A stretch of DNA of 64,000 bases from Thermoanaerobaculia bacterium (GCA_028066595.1 JALCBJ010000012.1:1-64000), one strand, 5' to 3'; positions 27,641 to 38,389 are shown, counted from the stretch's first letter. Translations and numbers: made by a program. Notes: generated by a model not told the origin, from the sequence alone.

Positions 27641-29026
27641 TTATTGGAGCTGGCCTGGACCGACACTCGACTGCGACCATCCGTCGACCGCCACCATCTC
27701 CGTACCTCTAGGGTCCAGCCAGTCGCGCAACCGATAGCTCGGGCCGCGATGATCATCCCAGGCGTCCGCCAGGCGGCCGAACCAGTCGGGTAGGCGGTTG
27801 TCGCAGGCCGCGTGGCCTCCGCGCAGCCAGCCGCGGACCCTACCGTCCGCATCGAAGAGAGGAGCTCCAGAGGAACCGCCCTCGGTCGTCCCTTCGGACC
27901 ACGATTCGATGCGCAAGTGATCACCGGCCGGGTCGTCCGCAGTGGCGAAGTAGTGACTGCGGGCAGCTGTGGTCGCTCGGGCGAAGCTCTGAGGTCCGGC
28001 ATTGGGGTGGTGGACCGTGATGGCCGTTCCCAGGGGGTCGTCGGAGCGATCCCAACCAGCCCAGGTGAGGTTCCACTTCGGGTCGGGGCGACGGTTCAGC
28101 TCGAGCAATGCGACGTCGGTGCGACGGTTGCTAGCCAGCAGGGTGGCACCCGATTGGAAGCTCGCGGACGGCGCCGGTGTCGTACCGCCACAGATCTTTC
28201 GACGATAGTTCCACAACACCACAACGCTGTCGGCTGCGCGGTGGTCCAGGCCGCAATGGGCAGCGGTAAGCAGGAGCGGTTGGCCGGATTGCGCCACGTC
28301 GGAGACGAGGAAACCGGAGCAGAAACGGACACCATCGATGATCAGCAGCGCTACCGAAGTCGCCTGCTGACGAAGTGCTTCGCTCTCCTCCCCGGGCCGA
28401 GCGTCGTCGCACCCGACATCCAAACGGCAACCGGACGCGGTCGATTCCGGGGAGGCGAACCCGGCGTAGCCGTGGTGGATCCGGTCCAGATGGAGATCGA
28501 TCTGGCCGAGACGGTCGATCGGGACCTTCAGCTCCAGGTCGACCCGCGAGCCGAGAATTGGAGGAGTCCACAGTTCCGGAGCATCACCTCTGCGGTTGGG
28601 CACGGCATCGGCCAGAGTCAACGGACGGGAAGCGGCGGTGGCGCCGCGCAGCACGAGCTCGGCTCCGTCTGGCAGCTGGAAGCGATCGAAGCGCAGGCTG
28701 ATAGACGTGGCACCGTCGGCCACGATGCCCAAAGTCCAACGGGCCGTGGCTCTGGTGGTACTGCTTTCGCTCTTCTGAGCGCGCCAGACACCGAAGCTCC
28801 ACGGATCGACGTCGACCTGTCGTGGAGCCGCGAAATGTGCCACACGTCCTCTGGACGCCCGTTGCCGGTCGGCCTGTTCGAGCTCCGCGAGATTCAAAGC
28901 CTCGAGGCGCAGTACAGCGCGCCCAGGCTCTGATGAATCACCTGGTCGTGGCCAGGCGGACGTGGCGAAGGCGATCGGTAAAAGGAGAAGGGCGCCGAGG
29001 CGGGCGAGTTTCGAAGGCTTCAACAC
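27641..29026 (-). CDS. Secreted trypsin-fold serine protease (lysyl endopeptidase-like)
   Basis: Signal peptide; CSGFLVSDVAQSGQPLLLTAAHCGLDHRAADSVVVLWNYRRKICGG; TDVALLELNRRP; EGTTEGGSSGAPLFDADGRVRGWLRGG. Confidence 0.87.
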   Translation of the reverse strand: MLKPSKLARLGALLLLPIAFATSAWPRPGDSSEPGRAVLRLEALNLAELEQADRQRASRGRVAHFAAPRQVDVDPWSFGVWRAQKSESSTTRATARWTLGIVADGATSISLRFDRFQLPDGAELVLRGATAASRPLTLADAVPNRRGDAPELWTPPILGSRVDLELKVPIDRLGQIDLHLDRIHHGYAGFASPESTASGCRLDVGCDDARPGEESEALRQQATSVALLIIDGVRFCSGFLVSDVAQSGQPLLLTAAHCGLDHRAADSVVVLWNYRRKICGGTTPAPSASFQSGATLLASNRRTDVALLELNRRPDPKWNLTWAGWDRSDDPLGTAITVHHPNAGPQSFARATTAARSHYFATADDPAGDHLRIESWSEGTTEGGSSGAPLFDADGRVRGWLRGGHAACDNRLPDWFGRLADAWDDHRGPSYRLRDWLDPRGTEMVAVDGWSQSSVGPGQLQ

Positions 29027-29124
29027 AAAAGCTGGGTCTGACGAGTTCGAGGATAGCGCGACGACGTGTCAGACACGTCGGATGAACCCAAAATCCTAGC
29101 ATCCGACGGAGTACCGGTTCGCAG

Positions 29125-31212
29125 CTACTTCGACACGATCTGTGTCGAGAAGAGCTGTGTGGCTTCTTCCTGGAGGGTCGTCGGCCGACGAGGCCGCTTG
29201 CGACGGACGAGCAGAGACGGATCGGGCCGCCAGTCGAGGCGAAGCACGTTCATCAGCTCGTCGAGTCTCTCGGACACCGCCCGAGAGGATGTGGGGCGCC
29301 TATCGGGATCCTTGTCGATCAAAGCATGGACGAGATCCGCGAGGTCGGGCTCGATACCCGGAAAGAGCAGATCGAGTGGATCGGGGTCGTAGTGCAGGGT
29401 TTGGGAGATGGTGGATCGAAGGTTCCGCCCACGAAACGGCTGATGGCCGGAAAGGCATTGATAGAGCACCACGCCGAACGCCCAGAGATCCGCTTCAGGC
29501 CCGTACTTGCCGCCGGCAAAGCATTCAGGAGCTAGATACCCGGGAGTTCCACAGATCACGTCCCGCACCTTGGTCGATGCCGAAATCAGCTGAGACACGC
29601 CGAAGTCGGTGAGCTTCACTTCTCCCGCTGCCCCGAGCAAGATGTTGCCGGGCTTGATGTCATGGTGCACGAGTCCGTGCTCGTGAGCCACTGCCAAGCC
29701 CCGAGCGATCTGGGCTGCCAAAGGAATGACCTCTTCCGGCTCGAGAGCGCCACGCCGATCGAGAAGCGTCTGCAGATCGGCGCCTTCGATGTACTCCATC
29801 GCCAGGAAGGCTACGTGCCCTTGCTCCTCGATGTCGTAGACCGTGACGATGTTGGGCTGGTGAATGCGAGCGGTGATCGCCGCTTCTTCGCGGAGGTTCT
29901 TCAGCAACTTGCGCTGATCGACGGCTTCGGCATCGAGGTGGACTGTCTTGAGCGCCACCGGGCGGCGCAGCTTGGCGTCCCAGCCGCGAAACACGGAACC
30001 CATGGCCCCCGAGCCCACCAGGTCGGTGACCTGATAGCGGCCGATGAAAATCTGTCCTAGATCTTCTTTGTCATGAATGCGCTGACGCAGCAGCTCGAAA
30101 GTCTGCTCGAGGTCGGCGATCTCCGATCCCGTCGCGGCGCCGCCGACGAGGTCGCGTTGCGCGTCGGCCAGCCTGCGGATGGGGCGAATCACGGTCGACC
30201 AGGCGACCGAGGCCAGCACGAGAGTCAGTCCCAGCGCCATAGCCCCCGACATCCAGGCGGCACGCTGCAGGCGAAGCCTTGCCTCCTCAGCGATGATCGC
30301 CGGTTGACGGGACATCACGAACCATGGTGCACCCGCAACCCTCGCATGAGCCACCACGACGTCTTGTGACTGCTCGCCCTGGTTGTCGCGGTAGACGCTA
30401 CAGCCCGAGCCCACCTTCCCTGAAGCGGCGATATCGACAGCTTCCTGCGGGAAGGCCTGCAGCCCATCGGCTCCACCCACGAGCACGCTGCCCTGTAGGC
30501 TCGCCAGAACGAGAATCGCCTGATCACCGAGCTCGGGAGCCTGTACCGCCGGCTTCAGGGCTTCGGTCGAGGCTACGAGTACGAGTCGAGCTTTCGGAGG
30601 GGTTCGGTCGGTCGCGTCCTGGGGTCCGCTGGACATGATGGCGACGACCCGTAGCCAAGAGGCCGACGCGCCCTGCACCAGCTCCACATGTGGTCCTGTC
30701 CCATCGGTGTCCGGGCTGGAAGCCACTTGCTCGGAGGGTAGCTCCTCCTCCATTCCCGGCCGGCGAGCCATCAGCACAGTCTCGCCGTCTGCGCTGAACA
30801 GCCCGAGAACCGCGACCTCGGAACGGGTAGCCAGAAGGCCACGCAAGAGCTCCTGAGACGCTTGTGATCTGGGGTCCGCCGCCAGTGCGGGGTGGGACGC
30901 CAGAGTGCTCGCCAGATCGAGCCACGGGCGGAGAAACGCATCGACCCTGGCCGCCGACGAGGTCGCTGCAACGATGTGTGAGCGCTGCACTTGCTCCAGA
31001 AGTGCATCTTTCTGAGTGCGCAACTGGAACAGTCCTACGGCAGTAGGAACGAGGCCGACCAGAACCAGTGCCAGGACGAGGCGAACGAGGAGCGGCAAGT
31101 GGAAGCGACCTCCCTGGGGCGACGCCGGAGCCGGGCCGCGAGATGCCTTGCTGGCAGGGGCCGGTTGGGTTTCGCGGTTGATAGGAACCGCAGGCCCGGA
31201 ATCGGCCGTCAC
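29125..31212 (-). CDS. Sensor serine/threonine protein kinase (N-terminal extracytoplasmic sensor, TM, C-terminal kinase)
   Basis: Two TM helices flanking ~270 aa Cache-like region; IGRYQVTDLVGSGAMGSVFRGWDAKLRRPVALKTV, HHDIKPGNILL, LTDFGVSQL, CGTPGYLAPE. Confidence 0.88.
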   Translation of the reverse strand: MTADSGPAVPINRETQPAPASKASRGPAPASPQGGRFHLPLLVRLVLALVLVGLVPTAVGLFQLRTQKDALLEQVQRSHIVAATSSAARVDAFLRPWLDLASTLASHPALAADPRSQASQELLRGLLATRSEVAVLGLFSADGETVLMARRPGMEEELPSEQVASSPDTDGTGPHVELVQGASASWLRVVAIMSSGPQDATDRTPPKARLVLVASTEALKPAVQAPELGDQAILVLASLQGSVLVGGADGLQAFPQEAVDIAASGKVGSGCSVYRDNQGEQSQDVVVAHARVAGAPWFVMSRQPAIIAEEARLRLQRAAWMSGAMALGLTLVLASVAWSTVIRPIRRLADAQRDLVGGAATGSEIADLEQTFELLRQRIHDKEDLGQIFIGRYQVTDLVGSGAMGSVFRGWDAKLRRPVALKTVHLDAEAVDQRKLLKNLREEAAITARIHQPNIVTVYDIEEQGHVAFLAMEYIEGADLQTLLDRRGALEPEEVIPLAAQIARGLAVAHEHGLVHHDIKPGNILLGAAGEVKLTDFGVSQLISASTKVRDVICGTPGYLAPECFAGGKYGPEADLWAFGVVLYQCLSGHQPFRGRNLRSTISQTLHYDPDPLDLLFPGIEPDLADLVHALIDKDPDRRPTSSRAVSERLDELMNVLRLDWRPDPSLLVRRKRPRRPTTLQEEATQLFSTQIVSK

Positions 31213-33131
31213 TTCGGGTCGGCCAGCTGTCGTCGCGCTTTCCGGCCGGCCTTCGAGGTGACGATTCGAAGCATCGCACCGCCGGAGTTCGTCACTCCGT
31301 CCTCTGCTACCAGACCGAGAGTCAACACGCCGTGCCGGCGCCGTCCGATGCGTTCTTCGGCGATATCGAGCTCGTAGCCGAGCTGGAGGCTAGGGCCACA
31401 CCCCTCGTCCCTCGCCAGCACCCAGATCCCGCGGTCCGGGCTCAGGACGACACCCAGGTCATCGTTCGACGGGTTATCCGAGCTGGCGAGAACCTTGACC
31501 ACTACGGGGCGGCTCGGCGTGATGGTCAGTTGGTAGCCGTCGTGGCGAACAGTCCAGATCTGCTTCCGCCACCACCAAAAACTATGGGGATCGTCGACCT
31601 CGAAGATCTTCTTGGAACGGTCGGGTTCCGGGTTCGCCAACGTGAGAGAAGCATCGGTCGCGATGTCACCAAGAAAACCGACGCCCTCGACACCCCAGGA
31701 TAGAGCCGGGGCCTCGACGTCGTAGACGAATGGAACGCGCAGTGCCTCCGCCCGGTTCCCGGCGCCGTCGACGGCGGTGAGGGTGGCCTCGTGGGCACCA
31801 GGCTGCCACGGCCCCGCCCATGCATCCGCGGTCGCTGGCTCACCGTCGACCGCATACTCGATCTGTTCTACTCCGGTCTGGCTGTCATCCACCAATGCAC
31901 CGAGGGTGGCTCCGGGCCCGAGGATCCACATCTCGTTGAGGCCGGTACGTGGCGGCAGGTGCGGTCCGGACGCGCTGACGTCGAGGTTCGGCGGTATCTG
32001 ATCCTCCGAGTCCGACGCCACGGTGAAGCCCTCGGTTCCCGACGGATAGCCGTCGAGGCCGGAGGGACTGTAGGCCGTCACCCGCCAGAACAAGTCGGCG
32101 ACGGGAAGGGCGTCTTCAGAACGCCAGCTGTGGAGATCACCGGAAGCGACCTTCGCACGGGCGATCAGCTCCGCACAATCTTCGTCGAGACAGATCTCCA
32201 CGAAATAGCCGGCGGCTCCCTCCACCGGGCGCCACTCGATTTCGGGCCGCGGCGTCATCAGACGTGCGCCGTCCTCTGGAGCGACTTGCTCAGGGGCTGG
32301 CAGGAGCTTCTCCGGAGGTCCCGGCGGCGTGCCTTCCTTTACCGACGAGCCCATCCCCTGTGGCACGTCGATCTCCACACCTGACGCCGCGAGCGTGCTG
32401 CCGCCCTCGTAGGCCATCAGCTGTGCACCACCCTCCTCTTTGCGCGCTCGCGTCTGTATCTGGCCTGCGTCCGAGGGCCGGGGTAGAGCAACGGCTTCGC
32501 CCAAGATCAACTCGATGGCCTCGCCTGCCGAGTCGACACCGCGGCCGCCGAGGTCGGCTTGACCGACGACGATCTCGATCTGGTCGCGCGAGACGGGAGC
32601 CGGCCCCGTCGTGAGCTTGCGATCGAGAAAAACCAGTGACTCCTCGGAAACCGTAAGTCGGGTGTCGTCGCCGAAGGTGAGCTCCGCGGACGAGGCCTCG
32701 AACGTACGTACGCTGTCCCGGGGCTTCATGACGTCGCGCAGTCGCGCCTCCTGCCAGCTGAGCGGAGGCTGCTCGTTCTCCACCCGATTCGACTTCTTGG
32801 TCAGCAACGCGCCCTCGTCTGGGATGGACCGCAGAAGGATACGGAGCCGTTCACCAGGCGTGAGGTTGTGAGGGTTGCGTAGTTGCGGATTCAGACTCCA
32901 ATTCTCCTCCCAACGCCGATAGTCACCCAGATAACGTTGAGTGATCGCCTCCAATGTGTCACCCGGGCGCACCACATACCAAGCCTCGTAGATCACGGAT
33001 CGATCTACATCCTCCGGGGGCGCCGCGTTCGCCGGGGCCGGCTGTGCTCCCGACGTCGTCGCGAACAGCCCGGGCAGGGCGACGACGAGTCCTAGGAGGC
33101 GAAGCGCGGTGGGCGTCGTACCGATTCTCAT
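31209..33131 (-). CDS. LysM and FecR-like domain exported protein with Ig-like/chitobiase-type repeats
   Basis: Signal peptide; VVRPGDTLEAITQRYLGDYRRWEENWSLNPQLRNPHNLTPGERLRI LysM; FecR-like LTVSEESLVFLDRKLTTGPA; GTGA overlap with the kinase. Confidence 0.82.
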   Translation of the reverse strand: MRIGTTPTALRLLGLVVALPGLFATTSGAQPAPANAAPPEDVDRSVIYEAWYVVRPGDTLEAITQRYLGDYRRWEENWSLNPQLRNPHNLTPGERLRILLRSIPDEGALLTKKSNRVENEQPPLSWQEARLRDVMKPRDSVRTFEASSAELTFGDDTRLTVSEESLVFLDRKLTTGPAPVSRDQIEIVVGQADLGGRGVDSAGEAIELILGEAVALPRPSDAGQIQTRARKEEGGAQLMAYEGGSTLAASGVEIDVPQGMGSSVKEGTPPGPPEKLLPAPEQVAPEDGARLMTPRPEIEWRPVEGAAGYFVEICLDEDCAELIARAKVASGDLHSWRSEDALPVADLFWRVTAYSPSGLDGYPSGTEGFTVASDSEDQIPPNLDVSASGPHLPPRTGLNEMWILGPGATLGALVDDSQTGVEQIEYAVDGEPATADAWAGPWQPGAHEATLTAVDGAGNRAEALRVPFVYDVEAPALSWGVEGVGFLGDIATDASLTLANPEPDRSKKIFEVDDPHSFWWWRKQIWTVRHDGYQLTITPSRPVVVKVLASSDNPSNDDLGVVLSPDRGIWVLARDEGCGPSLQLGYELDIAEERIGRRRHGVLTLGLVAEDGVTNSGGAMLRIVTSKAGRKARRQLADPK

Positions 33132-33274
33132 GGAATTCGTCCCGAAACAGGAGTTCAGTGGAGAGGGAGCGGGCAACAGTGTACGGTACACCTTCGTATC
33201 TGACCAGCGTCTGCGGCGCCAGACGCCACGCATCCGCCTCATCTATCTACTTCGGATACCGAGAACCTCTTCTG

Positions 33275-35500
33275 ATGCCTGGGACCTCTACCTCATCGCT
33301 CCTTCTCTCAAGGATCGCCTGTTGCCTCACGTTTCTAGCTGTATGGTCGCTCCACGTTGAAGCCGTCCAGGCCGCCGACGGTCCCGTCGATGCGGCCTCG
33401 TCGATCGCCGGCCAGGTGGTCTCCGGCCAGGGAACACCCATCGAGCACGCGGAGGTCCAGGTGGCGGCTTCCGCCGGAGCATCCGGCCACCTGGTTTTCA
33501 CCGGATCCAGTGGCGAGTTCTCCCTGCAGTGCCAGTTGCCCTGTACCTTGCTGGTGTCCCATCCGCGCTTCCTGGAGACGGCGTTCGACGTGACCTCCGC
33601 GTCGCTCGAGGCGGGTGAGACGCAGATCACGCTCATGGCCAAACAAGCGGTGTTCGAGCGTATCGACGTTACGGCGGAGCGTAGCCGCAGTGGAGTGCTC
33701 CGTGCGCCATCGGTGGCGTCGACGGAAGTACGTCCAGAGGACAAGGCGGCGTCGCCCACGACCCTGGTCGAGTTGGTGGAGGGCGTGGCAGGTGTTGCCG
33801 AGAACGGTCAACCCGGGTTGTTCCAGGTCTACTCCATCCGAGGCGTATCGCGACACCGCGTGCTCACGTTCGTCGACGGTATCCAGGTGATGGGCGAGCG
33901 ACGTGCGGGCGTCGCCACCAGCTTCATGGACCCGCTCCTGATGGGGGAGGTCGACGTGCTGCGTGGACCCTCGTCGACCTACTACGGTTCGGGAGCTTTG
34001 GGAGGGGTGGTGCAGATCTTCCCCCGGTTCTTCGAGGGACTGACTCTCGAAACGGGCTGGGAGGAGTTCGGCGACGAGACCTGGCAGATGATCGGGTGGG
34101 GGAGCGCTGCGTCGGGCGAGAGTCCGCCGGCTGACGGTTGGTCGGTGGGTATCGTGCGTCGGGAAGCGGACGATGATCGGGTGTCCGATGGAACGATCCA
34201 GAATACTCACTTCACTCAGACCTCGGCATCGCTGCTCAAGACCTGGCGTGAGAACGGTCGCGAATGGGAGATTCTCCTTCTGCCGTCGGTCGGCGACGAT
34301 CTGGGCAAGCCCAATCTCGACTTTCCGAACGACCGAGTAACCAACTATCCCCGTGAAGAGCACCTCCTGGGCAAGATCGCCGTCGCCTCGGATGCGGGCT
34401 GGTCCGCTGACTTGTGGATTCATCCCAACAGCCTCGAGACGGAGGTGTTTCGTCCAGGGCGGAGCCTGGCGTTGGTGGAGAACGAAAGCCTCGATTTGGG
34501 CGGCGACGTGCAATGGAATTGGACCGGCCGCGGTGCGGCCTCAGGACTTGCCGGCACGATCGGCGTCGATTGGTTCGGACGGCGCGGCGTGCGGGCGGAC
34601 GAACGTGAGGACGACCTGCGCACCGGCGAGCGCACGACGGTCCGGACGCTCGACGGTGACGAGGACCAGGTCGCGACCTTTGGCTCGGTCCGCTGGAGCT
34701 GGGGTCGCACCGAGTTCCAGGCGGGTAGCCGCCTGACCTGGCTGCGCCAGTCCAATGCCGCTGCCGATACCCTCGACGACACGGCATGGACCGGATTCTT
34801 GGGCATGGTCAGGCCCCTCGGCCGGGGATTCGAATGGGCTGCCAACGTCGGCACGGGTTTGCGTTTCGCCAACCTGTCGGAACGCTTCTTCGTCGGCAGT
34901 ACCGGCCGGGGGCAGGTGATCGGTAATCCCGATCTCGAGCCCGAGGAATCTCTCAACATCGACGTCAGCCTGCGCTTCTACGGTCGGACCACCTTCGTCA
35001 GTGCCCAGGCCTTCCAGCTGGAGATCGACGACTACATCGAGCGCATCAGTCTCGACGGCGGTGATACCCGAACGTTTGTCAATGTCACCTCGGGAACCCT
35101 GGAAGGGTTCGAGATCGAGGGATTCACCCAGTTGGGGAAGGAATGGCGCATCGATTGGGCCGGTGCGATCATCGACGGCGAGGCCGACGACAACACGCCG
35201 CTCTCCGACATCGCGGCCGACCGGATCAGTTTCGGGTTCTCTTACGAGAGCGAGCGTTGGCGGGCGCGACTGCGCTACCAGCTGCGCGCCGACAAGAACG
35301 ATCCCGGTCCGGGCGAAGTGGCCATTTCGGGTGCGGATCTGGTCTCGGCAGCCGTCAGCTACGACGTCACACCCAAACTGCGGGTTACCGTTCGCGGAGA
35401 AAATCTCCTCGACGAGGAATACGCGGCGAGCGCGGACGATCTCTCGTCGCCCGCTCCTGGTCGGTCGGTGGGTCTCGGCCTCACCTGGACCCGTCCGTAG
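33275..35500 (+). CDS. TonB-dependent receptor
   Basis: Signal peptide, carboxypeptidase-regulatory-like domain, plug VYSIRGVSRHRVLTFVDGIQVMGERR...VDVLRGPSSTYYGSGALGGVVQIFPR, barrel end AENLLDEEYA... aromatic/proline terminus. Confidence 0.92.
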   Translation: MPGTSTSSLLLSRIACCLTFLAVWSLHVEAVQAADGPVDAASSIAGQVVSGQGTPIEHAEVQVAASAGASGHLVFTGSSGEFSLQCQLPCTLLVSHPRFLETAFDVTSASLEAGETQITLMAKQAVFERIDVTAERSRSGVLRAPSVASTEVRPEDKAASPTTLVELVEGVAGVAENGQPGLFQVYSIRGVSRHRVLTFVDGIQVMGERRAGVATSFMDPLLMGEVDVLRGPSSTYYGSGALGGVVQIFPRFFEGLTLETGWEEFGDETWQMIGWGSAASGESPPADGWSVGIVRREADDDRVSDGTIQNTHFTQTSASLLKTWRENGREWEILLLPSVGDDLGKPNLDFPNDRVTNYPREEHLLGKIAVASDAGWSADLWIHPNSLETEVFRPGRSLALVENESLDLGGDVQWNWTGRGAASGLAGTIGVDWFGRRGVRADEREDDLRTGERTTVRTLDGDEDQVATFGSVRWSWGRTEFQAGSRLTWLRQSNAAADTLDDTAWTGFLGMVRPLGRGFEWAANVGTGLRFANLSERFFVGSTGRGQVIGNPDLEPEESLNIDVSLRFYGRTTFVSAQAFQLEIDDYIERISLDGGDTRTFVNVTSGTLEGFEIEGFTQLGKEWRIDWAGAIIDGEADDNTPLSDIAADRISFGFSYESERWRARLRYQLRADKNDPGPGEVAISGADLVSAAVSYDVTPKLRVTVRGENLLDEEYAASADDLSSPAPGRSVGLGLTWTRP

Positions 35501-35526
35501 AATTCAGCTCCGGGCGGCGGCCCTCC

Positions 35527-38313
35527 TCAGCCCGATCCGCTTCCCCGTCGGCCGGCGGGGCGACGGTACCCGTCGCTTTCGGTTCCGTCCCAGGCCAGGA
35601 GATTCATCAGCAGCCGGTACGCGCCTGGCACGCCGGCCGGTAGCTGGCGGAAGAAAGCTAGACCGGTGTAGACCCAGCGCCCTCGGCCGACCTCGGCCAC
35701 CAGCAAGCTCCCACGCACCTCGTCGCGACCCGGGTCCGCCATGGCGAGGAGGGGAGTGTAGGCGTCGTCCCAGGTGCCGGCGAAGTAGAGGCCCCGTTCT
35801 TGTACCCAGCCCTGCCAGTCGGCGCTGGTGATGCGATGGGGTGACGACAAGATCGGATGGTTGGGCAGCAGCATGCGGACCGACGCGCTCTCGTCGGTTA
35901 CTCGATCGTGGGGACGCCGGATGTCGAGGGGATAGGGCGCGTACCGGCCTCGGACGAACTGATATTGCTGGTACTGCACCACCACGAGACCGCCTTCTTC
36001 GGCGTAGCGCAGCAAGTTCCTGTTGGCGCGGCCCATCGCCGGATCGGCCTCGTAGGCACGGCTGCCCACGACGATGGCATCGAAGTCGGTCAAGTCGCCG
36101 GCGGCTGCGAGCTGTTCGGCGGTGAGGATCTCGAGTGGGAGGCCGAGCTCCCGCAGTAGATCCGGTACGCGATCCGATGCGCCTCGCACGTAGCCGATAC
36201 GAGATACGTCGGGTAATGCGATGTTGGCCACGGTGAGCTCGAGAGCCGCTGGCAGCGGACGGACGACGGGTCGGATGTGCTCGTAGTCGATGATCTGGAG
36301 GGAACGCTCCATCCGTAGCGTTCCCGGCGTCGAGTCGCTGCCCAAGAACTCCACCTCGATCCGGTATCGTCCGGTAGCGAGCTGTTCAGGCCTCGGGAGA
36401 TCGAGGGCCCGCGTGATGGTCGTCGCCGGTTCCAATCGCACCGGTTCCAGACTGTTGGCAGGCGTCCAGGTCCCTGCCGATTCCAACGGCTGAAAACGGA
36501 CGAACAGGCCACCGTCGATCGGTTCTCCGAGATGTGACGCGAGCGTTACTGTGACATCTCGTTTGGGATCGGCATCCCGATCGGTGGACCAGATCAGCAG
36601 ATCGTCCGACAGGGCCACCTCCACCGGCGGCACGACGCGCAGTGGTCGACGCACCTCGCCCCGAGCCTGATCACGGATGCGGAATACGACTTCCCGTTCC
36701 AGCTCGAACGCGACGCCTTGGAGGTTGTATTCGAAACGTGCGCGCAGCGGCGGCGGGCCGAAGGGCTCGCCGCGCACGGCCTCGGGAACGTCGCTCCAGT
36801 CGTAGAGATCACCATCCAGGGGGCGGTGCAGAAAGTACGGAACGGTGGGCTCGGCGTCAGCCGGAACCCTGAGGCGCAGTACCTGGTCGTCGTCGAGATG
36901 GGTGGTGAAGAAGCCCCGGGGCTGCGGTGGCGGAAGCGTCTGTTCGGGGAGCCACTCGCTGCCGTCTGTAGCTGTCAGGCGGACGGTCTGCAGCTCGGGC
37001 ACCGGGTCCTGCTCGGCGCGCCCCGACCCCTCGTGCCACGACTGCGCGCGTACGTCGAATTCCGCTCCCGGTATCAGGACGGCGGGGTCGGACACGTCGA
37101 GTTCTATGAAGGCATCAATGGCCAGACCCGCCGCGGCGGCCAGGGCTTCGTGGGCGATGCGACGTTTCTCTGAGACGATCTGCCGGACCACACGGACCCG
37201 GTCGGACGACCCGGACGCGAGCATCGAATCGACGGTCGCCAGACGTCCCACGATGCCCGAGAGCGCCGAGACCAAGAAACGCGGATCGTCGGCGAGACGC
37301 ACCGCCGAAAGATCGGCTCGTGAGGACTCGGCCGCGGCCTCGACGGCGTCGAGCTCGACGGCGACTCGTCGGCGGAGTTGTTCGTCTTCCAATGGATCTG
37401 CGATGGCGGACAGGCTCGTGTCGATACCCTCGAAGAGTCGACTTGCGGACTCGCCCGCGCCGGCGACCCAAGCCAGGCGCCCTTCAGCATCGCCCAGAGG
37501 CTGGAGCAGACCCATGTCTTGGCATCTGTGGCGACTACGACTCGCCATGGCGAGCTGGAAGATGGTGCGTCCGCTCATCGGCTCAACGGTACCGAGCGGC
37601 AGATGGATCGTCGGCGGTTCGTCTCCGCGCAGGAAAAAGGCGGCGCGGAACAGCGAGGCCGGCTGCCACGGCTCGTTTTCAGCTCGGGCGGCGTCGAAGA
37701 CGTCCTGCGCCACCACCGCGGATACCTGGTGGTGTCCGTGTCCCGCACGTTCGTCGGGCGGGAACACAGCCACGATCACCTGTGGCTTGAAGCGGCGAAC
37801 CACACGCAAAGCGTCGTCCACCAGTATCTCCAGCGGCCAGCGTCGTAGTGTCTCGTCCGGGGACCGTGTGTAGCCGAAGTCGTAGGCGCGGGCGAAGAAC
37901 TGGCGTGCACCGTCGACCTGCCGAGCTGCCTGGAGCTCTCGGGAGCGAAGGAGTCCGAGTCCGATCCCCAGTTCTTCGCCGAGCAAGTTCTGGCCGCCCT
38001 CTCCACGGGTCAATGAGAAGTAGGCGGCCTCTCCGCCGCGTGCGCGCGACACGTGGGTCAGCAGCGTGGTGTCCTCGTCGTCTGGGTGCGCCGCGATCAA
38101 GAGCAGCCGCTCATGGGTCGACAAACGCGCCAGGGAACGGTCGAGAAAGGGCAATCCGCCCGTGGTCGCGGGCTGGAGCGGGTCGACCTCCGCGACGGCC
38201 GAACCGGCGGGAGCTTCGGGTGCCGTGGGCAGGAGGGTCGCGGTCAGGATCACTAGGGCCACGAATCCCAGGGTGAAGCGCCGCCCTTCGGTTTCACGAG
38301 GTGGTTGGTGCAT
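35527..38313 (-). CDS. PIG-L (LmbE) family deacetylase with C-terminal GATase/ThuA-like region
   Basis: LLIAAHPDDEDTTLLTHVSRARGGEAAYFSLTRGEGGQNLLGEELG, PDERAGHGHHQVSA; C-terminal FDAIVVGSRAYE...RYAEEGGLVVVQY. Confidence 0.9.
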   Translation of the reverse strand: MHQPPRETEGRRFTLGFVALVILTATLLPTAPEAPAGSAVAEVDPLQPATTGGLPFLDRSLARLSTHERLLLIAAHPDDEDTTLLTHVSRARGGEAAYFSLTRGEGGQNLLGEELGIGLGLLRSRELQAARQVDGARQFFARAYDFGYTRSPDETLRRWPLEILVDDALRVVRRFKPQVIVAVFPPDERAGHGHHQVSAVVAQDVFDAARAENEPWQPASLFRAAFFLRGDEPPTIHLPLGTVEPMSGRTIFQLAMASRSRHRCQDMGLLQPLGDAEGRLAWVAGAGESASRLFEGIDTSLSAIADPLEDEQLRRRVAVELDAVEAAAESSRADLSAVRLADDPRFLVSALSGIVGRLATVDSMLASGSSDRVRVVRQIVSEKRRIAHEALAAAAGLAIDAFIELDVSDPAVLIPGAEFDVRAQSWHEGSGRAEQDPVPELQTVRLTATDGSEWLPEQTLPPPQPRGFFTTHLDDDQVLRLRVPADAEPTVPYFLHRPLDGDLYDWSDVPEAVRGEPFGPPPLRARFEYNLQGVAFELEREVVFRIRDQARGEVRRPLRVVPPVEVALSDDLLIWSTDRDADPKRDVTVTLASHLGEPIDGGLFVRFQPLESAGTWTPANSLEPVRLEPATTITRALDLPRPEQLATGRYRIEVEFLGSDSTPGTLRMERSLQIIDYEHIRPVVRPLPAALELTVANIALPDVSRIGYVRGASDRVPDLLRELGLPLEILTAEQLAAAGDLTDFDAIVVGSRAYEADPAMGRANRNLLRYAEEGGLVVVQYQQYQFVRGRYAPYPLDIRRPHDRVTDESASVRMLLPNHPILSSPHRITSADWQGWVQERGLYFAGTWDDAYTPLLAMADPGRDEVRGSLLVAEVGRGRWVYTGLAFFRQLPAGVPGAYRLLMNLLAWDGTESDGYRRPAGRRGSGSG

Positions 38314-38389
38314 GGTGCCAGTGTAACCAGGGTGCACTCTGGCCGACATCGTGTATCCTGAACTTCGACGCACATTCCCTTCTACGAAA

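Noticed and set aside
27812-28933. 373-aa plus-strand ORF
   Set aside because: Exactly antisense to the trypsin-fold protease, which has signal peptide and catalytic motifs.
33335-34513. 392-aa minus-strand ORF inside the TonB receptor
   Set aside because: Antisense artefact; the plus strand has plug and barrel motifs.
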